The notes beneath the pieces are model-generated. The model had not been told where the DNA came from, searched no databases, and saw only the letters and a program-made list of their open reading frames with translations. A DNA stretch of 64,000 nucleotides from Diplodia intermedia. Lineage: Eukaryota > Ascomycota > Dothideomycetes > Botryosphaeriales > Botryosphaeriaceae. How positions within the stretch are numbered: position 1 is the first letter of the stretch; each line of letters starts with the position of its first letter. The translations under genes and the position numbers were made by a program. The stretch covers positions 620,001-684,000 of the forward strand of contig JAKEKT010000003.1 in the NCBI GenBank assembly GCA_021495925.1, written 5' to 3'. This document shows positions 34,254-43,619 of this stretch, in pieces.

Positions 34254-35310
34254 GGACGCCTAGGGAGGAGGTGGTTTCGGAAAACGTGTGAACGGAATAT
34301 CACTTTCGTGTCTCTTTAGGTGATGCTATACATTATCCCTTATAGCAAACACAGAAGCATCATTTGTCCCCAAGCAGCCGATAAAGAATAGTAGTGCTCC
34401 GTTTCCGCTCGACGCCTCTGAGTGACGAACGACTTTGTAATAACGCTCACCTCACACCGTAAGTGTAGGCGCGAATAGCGTACGTCAGAGAGTGGCTGTC
34501 CCTGGCTCACTGAAGAGCGGATACTCAGCTAGTCGCGGCAGCAGTGATAAAAAAAAAGTAGAATCCACCGATGTGCCTTGCGAAGGAGTACTGTTTTAAT
34601 CAAGTAGATACAAGCTCCGCACTAACGCGCGCGCAAACACCTCCGTGACACAGGCTCCCTTGTCAGAGAATCCCGAGCTCATCCGCGCCGGAGACATTGA
34701 CATTCCAAGGCTTCGGCAGTACCTGGGTCACTGCTGCATTCCCTTCCAAATTCGGAAGGATCTTGAGCCGGTGACCATACGGCTCCGCTTACACCTGCGA
34801 AACTGCGCACAGTGAATGTGGTCTTGGGTGTAGTCATATAAGTGTCTTGGAAAGTTAGATGTGTGATGATTGAAGCCTACGCGGCTGTTTGTTGGTACAC
34901 GTCTTGTGATGCGTTCGCAGCCTTGTTGCGAGACTGCGTGCGCGAAGGAGCCCCCGTCCAAGGCTTCAGCGTCAGGCTTTCGTAAGCCGCAAGTAGCAGG
35001 CAGCTTCTGAGGCTCCGCATGCATGGGCAAGGGTCATCTCAGTGCATTGCAAACTTCATTGGTGCTCGCACAAAGCGATAAGCGCGCACATGTGCGCGCG
35101 CTGACCATCGTGGAAGCGTGAGGAAGGTGATGAAGGGGACGGGAGCAAAAAACGTCACAAGCCGGATTCATCGCGTGTGGCCAGCGGATCGAGCCAGAGG
35201 AGGTTTGCCTGTCATTTTGCAAAGAAACACCCTGGAGACCGCAGACTGAACCAAGCCTGTGTGTACCCCGGCTTTGAAAGCATACACCGACTGAAGTAGG
35301 TGGCATTCCC
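34254..35310. other. Intergenic region, no gene recognised
   Basis: About 1 kb with an A-run at ~34550 and short open frames only. It marks the left edge of the region rich in gene remnants. Confidence 0.45.
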
Positions 35311-35640
35311 TTGCACTGCTACGTGTATATCAAGATACTAACCAACCAAAGGCAACACTTCACCAGATGCCACACTGTAGCATCACAGTGTCAGCAGTGT
35401 TATGTAGTCTTCGAAGACGACACGGACCTGACAGAGCATCTCGTTCAGCGCGAATGCCCTGGTACTGGCGAGCCAACGATGTTCCGCATCACTGGTCGGC
35501 AGGCCAATGAACTCAAGCAACGACAGAACAGGACAGACAGTGGAGTAGTGCATTGGGAAGCAATTTGGCGCGTTCTATTCCCAGAAGATGAAGATATCCC
35601 CAGAGATTTGGTGGTGTTTGGTGAGGGGTGTTGTATTGGC
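35311..35640 (+). pseudogene. Fragment of a fungal C2H2-type zinc-finger protein
   Basis: An open stretch reads HFTRCHTVASQCQQCYVVFE, then DLTEHLVQRECP and, about 35 residues later, HWEAIWRVLFPEDEDIPRD. The order of a degenerate C2H2 finger, a basic linker and a W..IWR.LFP.D.D.P motif is typical of an abundant family of fungal C2H2-domain proteins. The first half of the gene is absent upstream, and downstream the frame runs into low-complexity repeats containing CGTGAGTCGTGCTG-like units (35706-35800). I read it as a truncated remnant. A small expressed gene cannot be excluded. Confidence 0.5.
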
Positions 35641-35947
35641 ATGAGAAGCGGAGGGGAGGCGATCTTGCCGTGCCCTGCCGTGCTCTGCCTGCCTTGTCTG
35701 CAGCACCGTGAGTCGTGCTGCCTGCTGCTGTTGCATCGTGAATCGTGCTGTTGTACCTTAGCCGCGAGCCGCCTTGGTTGTGGTGTTCTTGGCCGTGAGT
35801 CGCCATGGAACAAGCACCTTCCCTTTATCAACTACCGCCGTGAACCCCGTACTTTACTATAGACTACCAATTCCTAGTTGCAATCGAACACTATTAAGGT
35901 CCCCAAGCGGCCCAAAAAAAATACTGAAGTCAAAACAAAAATGCAAA

Positions 35948-36066
35948 ACGTACAACAGCCGGGATTCCCCAATGGTCACCCACTTGAGTACTAATCGGCC
36001 GGTTCGCAGCTTAAGTACGGCTGAGCGGACGGGAAGCCCTGTATTCTGCGACCTATGGTCGTACGT
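35948..36066 (-). rRNA. 5S ribosomal RNA
   Basis: Read on the minus strand, the 119-base segment begins ACGTACGACCATAGG and ends GGCTGTTGTACGT, with the conserved core GGGCTTCCCGTCCGCTCAGC and the internal promoter elements GTACTTAAGC and GTGGGTGACC. The ends pair (helix I), and TCGCAG pairs with CTGCGA (helix II). GCCGATT pairs with AATCCCGGC with a bulge. A T4 run directly at the 3' end (35945-35948) and T5 shortly after (minus strand) fit RNA polymerase III termination. Single, dispersed 5S genes are usual in filamentous ascomycetes. The middle of the gene differs from the common consensus, but the pairing is kept, so it is probably functional. Confidence 0.88.
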
Positions 36067-36258
36067 GAAAGGGGACACTACAGATTGGCATTATCATCTC
36101 CAGTCGATAGTCAGTCGCCTCGCTGTTGCCTCGGTGTCCTCCCGCAACACACAAGCACAGCCCCATAGCAGGCAGCACCCACGCTTAAGTCTTCATTCAA
36201 TACCCTCACTCGATCGTCTCACCGGATTTGTGCAGTGCATTGCCACCGCACCTTCATT

Positions 36259-37326
36259 ATGTCTACGATGAGGAACAACTGCATTGCTCTCAAAGCCAAT
36301 AACGGTGTCGTCATTGATGTTGGTATATGCGCCCCTCCCAAGCGAGTCTTACAGCAATGGACAAACTCAGTGTTAATATCATGAATAGAGAGAGAGGTTG
36401 CCAGGAAGTCCGGACTCATCAATACATTCTTAGAGAATGCAGAAAGGGATGCGGAAGAGCCTATTTCTATCGAAAAGAATGGCCGACATGTCAGCTTGCC
36501 ACCACCTTACGGAACGATTGTCAGTAATAACAACTGCGAACAGGTTGACGCACAAATCCTCCGCACAATCCTCGAATGGTGCGAACACCACAAGAACGAT
36601 GATACAAGCCGCAAGATCGACTACATCCGAACTCCGTTTTACGCTCTCCCCCCTATTGACAAGTGGGATCAAGATTTCATGACTGCTGACCTGGACACCC
36701 TTTTTGAAATCACCGCAGTGAGTCCGCCTTCCCTTCCACGCCCATTTTTCTTTCCCCCAAACAAAAAGCCGAGCCTCCCCCAATTACCCAGACCGCGCAC
36801 TTCCTCGACATCCCCGCCCTCCACGACCTGGGCTGCCGCACCATCGCCTCCGCCATCGCCGGCAAGTCCCCCCGCGAGGTCCGCGACATGCTCGGCACCC
36901 ACGACATCCCCATCGGAAAAGAAGAAGAAGAAGACGAGCCCGAAACCACCACCACCGGCCGCCAGCTGCTTTTACGTACCGCCAAACGGCTACTCATCAG
37001 CCCACTCGTCCAACTAGCCGAATCCATCTCCGGCGGTCAGCCCCAACTTCCTCGCTCCTCCTCCGCAAAATTCCCACCCCTCACGCCCGCCGACCTGCCC
37101 GCCTCCTACGCGCACCGGACCACGTGGTCCGACTTCACCTGGGTCCGCGTCCACCTCTACCACTTCCCCCGCCCTTGCAGCAACGCGTGCGTCTTCGGCG
37201 CCGGCGCCGGGATCCACCTCCGCGTCGCGGCGCTCGGCTGCCGCCCGTGGGTCGTCGCGCGCCGCGGCGAGAGGCGGAGATATTGCTGCAGTGCTGCCGC
37301 CGCCGACGACGACGATGACGACTTGC

Positions 37327-37369
<43 letters not shown>

Positions 37370-38104
37370 TAGTAGTGGTGGTGGTGGTGGGAGGAGGGGA
37401 AGGATGGGGAGGAGGACGATAAGCAGCGTCGCCGGCCTGTACCTGAGCACCGAGCCGCTGCCGCCCCCGACGCTCGACCACCAGCTGTGGCTGCCCATCG
37501 CGCACCGCGTCGTGTTCCAGGTGCGGACGGCGGGGCAGGGGTGGCTGAGGGAAGGAGGGGTCGGCGACAAGGAGGCGTTGGACGGGCGGCACGCGTGGTT
37601 CGAGGCCAGCATCCTGACGCCGGTGCTGGACCGCGGGCTCGACAGGCCCGCGACGGACGGCGCGACGCTGCAGGACGTCGTGGCGGAAATGACGTGGGAG
37701 ACGCCGGCGCGGGCGAGGGAGGCGCTCGTGGAGCGCGGGTGGGATTTCGTGGAGAGGGGGGACGGCGGCGTGGCGTGGATGGTGTGCCACGGCGTCACGA
37801 CGAGCGGCGAGTATCGGGATCGCAGGGTCGAGTGGAGACGCGGGGTCGAGACGCGGGTGGGAGACGAAGGCGAGGCGGTGGGGAGGGGGGAGGGGTTCCT
37901 GGAGAGGCTGACGACGGGGCGGGTCGTTGTGCTCTGGGCGAGGGCCGAGGTGAGTTTTGGGTATCGACAGGCCGTGCTTGGGCCGGCTCGCTGACTGCGT
38001 CGTAGCACAGGTATCGGGAGAACAAGGTTGGTGCGGCCGCGATTGAAATCGAGTATGAGTTTCCTCCTCCGGGATCTACACGGAATGACGGCTCGCCGCT
38101 GTAG
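36259..38104 (+). CDS. SKP1-like protein fused to a second fungal domain
   Basis: Exons 36259-36322, 36389-36717, 36792-37949 and 38006-38104 give 549 residues. The first ~165 residues follow SKP1: IEREVA-type start of the POZ fold (EREVARKSGLINTFLE), ILEWCEHHKND, KWDQDFMTADLDTLFEITA, then across a phase-0 intron AHFLDIPALHDLGCRTIASA and GKSPREVRDMLG. SKP1 then normally has the acidic, F-box-contacting NEW tail. Here it is replaced by an acidic Glu/Thr linker. The frame stays open for another 380 residues, with an Asp/Thr run (~303-323) and a globular C-terminal part (VVFQVRTAGQGWL, ~371; WFEASILTP; FLERLTTGRVVVLWARAE). This matches a domain seen in fungal F-box or ankyrin proteins (pattern QGW ... 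WFE ... VxW ... GDRxxLWA). So this is a SKP1-type adaptor joined to what is usually a client-side domain. The same frame crosses the join without a stop. No evidence of ubiquitin-ligase activity is visible. Confidence 0.7.
37328..37366 (+). repeat. (GAC)13 microsatellite inside the SKP1-like fusion gene
   Basis: Read as ACG, giving a threonine run that follows a short aspartate run, between the SKP1-like part and the C-terminal domain. Confidence 0.9.
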
Positions 38105-38225
38105 AAGGCAGGCAGGGATATACAAAGAATCAGATCAGAGAGAAAAATTCACTATTCTACTTGAATGACATAAGACGTGGACACCGCAGACTTCTATAAT
38201 CCACCACTGCCGCTGAACCATCTCG

Positions 38226-38935
38226 AGAAGCGATTCTCACATTGCCGCCGCTGTGCTTTACCAAGGTTCCGTAAGTCAAGCGCTTCTCCTCAAACTCATC
38301 AAGGCCGTCGATGAAAAAGCAGAAGCAGTGTGTAGCACAGAGACTTCCTTCTCGAATGAGCCTCTCGAATGCGTCAACGGCATCCTCGTCGCTGATCGCG
38401 ATTTCGACCCGTGTTCCAAAGACTCATGGTGGCCAGGATTAATTTGACTTGGGAAAAGCGAACCGATGAGTCCGGGAAGTCGTTGAAGGACGTGGAATAG
38501 AAGTGATCTGACCAACCCTGCGAGACTCTTCTGAATACGGCTTCCAGGCTTCCAGAAGAAATGTTGCGCAATGACCAGCTCTCTCTGGTGTGCCTCAGCC
38601 CAAGCTCTAACAAGTTTTGTTGTTTGCTCGTGCCGCCAGATGTATTTCATCAGCGTAGATTTGCCGGATCCAGGTTTGCCGGAAACATGGAATATGCCAC
38701 TACCAGAGGCAAGCCATGGCTTCAACATGTTCCTTTGTCTTTGATTTGACCGGTATTGTACTTCGTAGCGTCTCGACCCCCTTGTGTTCGCAGAATAATG
38801 TTCAAAAATCTATCGGAATGTATCTTGTGCTTCTCTCGGCACACCGTGATATCTCTCATCCATCGCGCTGAACTGGAGGGTCTTCAAAATGAGTTGCTCG
38901 GTTATTTCTTTTAATCGGTCAGTTACCGTGGGAGG
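38226..38935 (-). pseudogene. NACHT NTPase (NLR-type) pseudogene fragment
   Basis: Minus-strand reading gives KEITEQLILKTLQFSAMDER, an in-frame TAG at 38810-38812 where family members have Trp (TF.W.F), then SGSGIFHVSGKPGSGKSTLM (Walker A), HFFWKPGSRIQKSLAGLVRS, FPSQINPGHHESLEHG. Near 38410 the frame must shift by one base to continue as TRVEIAISDEDAVDAFERLI and CFCFFIDGLDEF (Walker B). The rest of the NACHT domain and the repeat domain are missing. The stop is what a TGG-to-TAG (G-to-A) change would give. In fungi, NACHT proteins act in incompatibility and innate-immunity-like cell death. This copy is dead. Confidence 0.8.
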
Positions 38936-39214
38936 TATGGTTATCGACAGAATAGGTCACTCTACTAGTGAGCTGCGTCGCTGTAGTGCTGTATGAGCGA
39001 GATGGAAAGCTCGACGTGCGGCCATCGGGCGCGAGGCCGAAAGCGGCGTAAAGACGGTCGTGGATCAGACACTATGAAGTGACGCTGAAGATGTCTTTTA
39101 CTCGCTGTGTTTACGGTCCCTAAGATCAAGACTAGTAAGACGTAAAACGAGAAAAAGACCGACATACGACTCCAGGCCCCAGAACGTGGAGCTGAGAGAA
39201 GGAGTGGAGACGGC

Positions 39215-39745
39215 CCCCGCCGCCTTTGGATCGACGCCATCTGCATCAACCAAACAGACCTAGCCGAACGCAGGCACCAGGTCTTGATGATGGGCAGGAT
39301 TTTCTCGGACGCTATGCGAGTGTCGATCTGGGTCGGGCCGGAAGATGAGGAAACAGCGGTCGTGGTCGAACTGCTTACGGTGTGGCAAGCAAAGACGTTG
39401 GACACAAGCCATGGACTTTGCCCCGCGAAGAGGAATATGACGATGGATGCAATGGGCGCCTCCATACGGACATTTTCGTTAGGCCGAGTGGTCTTTCAAA
39501 CCAACAACGCATTACTCGGCCTTGGACCGGACGACGTGGCCGAGGGGGATGAAGTGTGGCATCAGAATTCTGAGACCAGAACCGTCACACCCCCAAGACA
39601 AGGGAGGAAACCGCCGTTACAAACTAATGGGCGAATGCTATGTGCATGGGGTCACGAACGGAAGGCACTGGGGAGACGTTGTCGATCCCCATCCATCTTC
39701 GCCAAGGAGTGAAGATCTGAAGCTTGAGGCTATCGAGATTGTTTA
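39215..39745 (+). pseudogene. HET-domain (heterokaryon incompatibility) pseudogene
   Basis: One frame reads RRLWIDAICINQTDLAERR, ending in IWVGPEDEE, the core of a HET domain. The N-terminal part (normally ..ALSYTWG..) is absent. Soon after, the frame enters GRVVFQTNNALLGLGPDDVA, which in HET proteins lies near the C-terminus, so some hundreds of residues are missing between. A one-base shift near 39560-39600 is then needed to continue as LRPEPSHPQ, RRYKLMGECYVHGVTNG and the final LKLEAIEIV stop at 39745. Truncated, internally deleted and frameshifted. Confidence 0.78.
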
Positions 39746-40732
39746 AACTTCAGTTCTGATTGGGTGCGCACAGCCACTCAAGCGGCTAGCGCTTCTCTCC
39801 CGCCGAGTTGGCCAATACTTGGGGAGGAATTAACTTGGTGCAAATCCTGCCCATGTTGAGCAGACGCGATCGGCTGATCGATATTTCTGTCCGTCCGTTG
39901 CCAACACATTTCTGGAGAGGCTGTGCGAAGGTATAAATACAAGGCGGCGGAGCACACGACCAATTACTCTTTTGATCCAAGTTTCAGGGCTGCTAACCTT
40001 GTTTCAGCACTGCGAAGCCTTGGACTCTCCAGGTATGGCTCTTCATAATGGTGCAGTAAGCAGAAGACCCAGTTTTATTTGCCAATCCGGATTGTGCGTG
40101 CAGATCAGCACAGGCAGCAACATATCGAAGAATTTCTCGTCTACAAAAACGACAAAAAAAAACAAGAGAAAACTTGGCGGGATCAGATAGGCCGCATGGA
40201 TGACGTGGATTGGAAGCCGTTCTCAATCGGACCGTAAGTGCTTAAGGTTAAGGATGGGCTGGCCCCCATGCTGCGCCCTACGGATTTGCGACACACCCCA
40301 CAGTAAGGCAGTACGTCTTGTGACGCGTTTTGTGGAACCCAAACCACGCCGATCGCCGTTGCAATTTGTCTGAGGCTGTCTCTTGTCCGCCTCAACAAGC
40401 ATCAAAAAGCATCAAAGAAAGCCTCAGGAATGTCCCTGGACCTGACTCGGGAGCGTGACGTGATGTCCGTAGCGGAAATCATGGCTGCCTGGAGGGCGGT
40501 GTGGATTGTTGGAAGCAGTGCCCACCACTGTTTGCCTGGCCGATGATCCCTTGCGTTTCTGTGATCTCACTGCGTTTTGATTCTTTTTTGGCTTCTGCGC
40601 AAGAGGCCATGCTTTCCAGGGGCTGCTACTAATTTATCACTTTCCCGGCCACTGTTGGCTTTCCCATGCTGTTTTGCCTTTGCCTCCCACCGGACGAGAA
40701 CATGGAGCTCGATTCTCAGTACAGAGAAGGAA
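39746..40732. other. Intergenic region, no gene recognised
   Basis: Short open frames only; no domain, RNA gene or repeat found. Confidence 0.45.
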
Positions 40733-42982
40733 ATGGCCGATCGCGATTCCGAGCATAGTGAGTGGACACGATTCCATGAATGCTATCCTGAGCTCATTCG
40801 AATAGCTTCTGGGTGCTCTCTGCGTCCCTTAGTATAGCATCTTCCTGGCACCTTCTTGTATGGAAGAACTACAGTGAGCCACTCCCGCACTTCACCTCGG
40901 CTTTCAACTAACAAACTCCCAGGCCACCGTATGCAACCCCAGTCCAAACGCAACAAGATCACCACTGACTTTTCTCGATCTCAGCGCTACATCTTCACGC
41001 CCTACACATACTGTGTGCTCTCATACTTTCGTTTCTTCACGCCCTGCTCTCGGGCAACCCCGTCGAAGGAGTGCAGTCCCCGTACTTCGTACTTCCAGTC
41101 GCTAGGGGCGGTGTCTCCACCAATCCAACGCAGCTGGCGTTTCTCGTCCTCTCCTCTCTCTGTATGGCATGGTCGATGCCTCTATTCTTGAAGGCCGTGG
41201 TATACTCTTCCAGCGTCCCAGCCTTGATCTTTGTCTCGGTACGTCTGCCTGTACAAGTATTGGAATTGACAGGTTTGCTAACAAAGCCGCAAGACCATTT
41301 CGTTCCTCCCTGATGCTTTGGGCAACGCTTACCAAGAATCTCGATTCTCATACCGCGTTCTATTACGGGCCTTGGGCGTCATCTCGGCGGTTTTATTGGT
41401 TGTTTTTGACGACTACCGAGGATCCTCAAAGTCACTTGTCCATGGAACACACTGCTTTGTCCTTGTCGGTCTCTCCAAACTGTTTTGCTCGCAAGCGATT
41501 GCTGCGGAGAAAGAATTGGGAGCAACGCGCGCCAACGAGCGGTACTGGATTGCCATTAGGAACACCAGCATTCCGATTTCCTTGATCATCACACTGATCT
41601 GGGGAGCTACAAGAAAGGACTGGGCCACCGGCCTATGGGACGTTTCAGCCGTAGACCCATTCCTACTTGGGTTCAACATGATTACGAGCACAGCCGCCAT
41701 CTTCACTGGGGGCTCACTTGTTGTCTTTTCATTCGCCGGCGACTCCAGCGATCAACAAGACCGCTTCCAACCCACACCGCTCCTGTGCAGCCTTGCTGTC
41801 GGCCTGATATCAACACTCGTACCGTACCCTGCCGTGGTCACACCCCTCCAGCTGACAGCTTTCATCACGGCGATTGTTTGCTTGGCCTGGCCTGACATCT
41901 CCAGTGAAGTCTCATCATTGAAGAACCAGGACGATGCCGAGCTCAAGGGCCTGGAACAAGGCTGGCGCACCAATCTCACCGCACTGACCTTCAACCGCGT
42001 GGTGGCAGCAGCCCGCTACTTCGCGCTGCTCTGCCTGGGCATGCTGTGCCTGAGCAGCGCGTGGCAATCAACAACCCGCACGGCGCCACCATCGCCCGAA
42101 ACCGTCTCAGGGCTGGACTGCGCGTACCAGCCGCCGTCGGAGATGGACATCGTCGTCAGCATGTACAAGGAGCCGCTGTCGGTCGTCGGCTCGACCGTCG
42201 CGGCGCTGCGCGACATCCCGTCCATCGGCGCGCTCTCGCCGCGGGCCCACATCTACGTCAAGGACGCGGACGCGGACGTCGAGGCGATCCGCAACGCGAC
42301 GGGCGCGCACGCCGTCACCGTGCTGCCCAACGTGGGCCGCGAGGGCCACACGTACCTGCACCACGCGCTCGCGCGCTGGGACCGGCTCGCCCGCCACACG
42401 CTCTTCATCCAGGCCGAGCCGCACGACTTCGCCAACGCCCTGCGCCGCATCCGCGAGTACTACGTCCCCGCCGCCACGGGCATGCTCAGCCTGGGCAGCC
42501 CGGGCATCTCGTGCGACTGCGGCGGCGACTCGACGACATGCGGCGACCCGCACTGGCGCGACACGTCCAACACCATCGGCAGCGTCTACGAACGCGTCCA
42601 CAACAGCCCCCACAACAACCGCACCACCTGCTCCCGCGCGCTCCTCTCCTACCGCGGCCAATTCATCGCGTCCGCGGCGCGGCTGCGCGCCGCCGACCGC
42701 GCGCTGCTCGGCGAGCTGGCCGCCACGCTCGCGTCGCCGGCCAGCTGGGCGCTGCGCGCCGAGTTCCAGTTCGACGTGCGCGAGAACACGCCGCAGGCGC
42801 CGCAGTTCGGCTACACGGTCGAGCGGCTGTGGGCGGTGCTGCTGCGGTGCGCGGATCCGGAGGCGGCCACGCGGTGCCCGGCGCTGCACGCGGGCAGGCC
42901 GCGCTGGGGCGCCGACGGCGATTGTCAGTGTCTCGATGATGGGGCGTGTGCGGCGGGGGCGGGGGCGGGGGCGGTTTCGTAG
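40733..42982 (+). CDS. DUF3431 protein with N-terminal multi-span membrane domain
   Basis: The C-terminal half (~378-570) is DUF3431: DIVVSMYKEPLSVVG, AHIYVKDADADVEAI, VTVLPNVGREGHTYLHHA, TLFIQAEPHDF. DUF3431 is common in fungi and resembles a glycosyltransferase-like fold, but its activity is not established. The N-terminal half has about ten hydrophobic segments (for example LSSLCMAWSMPLFLKAVVYS, FNMITSTAAIFTGGSLVVF) in a drug/metabolite-transporter-like pattern. The main exon is 41294-42982, preceded by 40985-41238 (donor GTCTCG|GTACGT; the 55-base intron is clear). My first exon, 40733-40757 (MADRDSEH, donor GTGAGT), is tentative. That model gives 655 residues with a 227-base first intron. 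The C-terminal tail has Cys-rich CQCLDDGACAAG and ends in Gly/Ala. A membrane-bound enzyme of the secretory path is inferred. Confidence 0.7.
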
Positions 42983-42986
42983 AGGC

Positions 42987-43087
42987 GGACGGACGGACGG
43001 ACGGACGGACGGAGCCTTTGGCGTTGGGGACGTACGTGCGTGGTTTGGAGACGTGGATGATGGTTTTTTTTTTTTTTTTTTTTTTTT
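42987..43087 (+). repeat. GGAC tandem repeat followed by a T24 run
   Basis: GGAC units (about six) lie directly after the DUF3431 stop, then 24 T residues at 43064-43087. The T-run could be the poly(A) trace of a minus-strand retroposed copy, but no target duplication was found. Confidence 0.6.
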
Positions 43088-43619
43088 GGAAGCGAGGCGC
43101 TGTTGGTGTGGTCATGACGGCTACGATGGGTTGATTAATTGATCTCGATTGATATCCGAAGCATGCGCGTTATCGAACAGGGCGGTGATAATCACTTACC
43201 TCACGATACCTTGGAAGCGATTGGGCGCAGAGGCAAATGCGATGACGGGTGGTTGGACGTAGACATGGTTTCGGAACAGCTTACACTGCGAAGACGTGGA
43301 CGTGGGGTCACGAACAGAGCGAAGCTAAGGAGATGGACTGCTTCAACCTGAATGGGCCTCGTTCATGGGCAGTGAATGCTTCCACTACCCATGCGGATGG
43401 TTTGCTCCCCTTCACGTGTTTTGCGCGGGCAATTCTTTCGAAGCCCACTCCGACATGCTAGAGTTCTCGTAAAGCCTGGTAAGAGCATGGAGCGGGGATG
43501 CTGGCGGTACTTACTTGATATGCAGGTGGTGCTCGCTGGACGTCTAATTTACTACACTACTTCAATTCGCATCTCCTGCGACGTCGCTGTGGTCCAGCAA
43601 CAGCTTGACGACCTTTTCA
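43088..43619. other. Intergenic region
   Basis: Short open frames on the plus strand only. Nothing recognised. Confidence 0.4.

Noticed and set aside
36888..37994. A separate gene starting at Met 36888
   Set aside because: The frame is open from the acceptor at 36792, and SKP1 order (AHFLDIPALHDLGC) runs into it, so a new start there is unnecessary. Listed as a possible refutation of the fusion instead.
41239..41293. DUF3431 gene beginning at the later frame start near 41318
   Set aside because: A clean 55-base intron with GTACGT donor joins the upstream hydrophobic exon in frame, so the shorter start would lose membrane spans that fit the protein.
43064..43087. T24 run as proof of a retroposed pseudogene
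   Set aside because: No target-site duplication and no demonstrated loss of introns in the adjacent relic; kept only as a hint.
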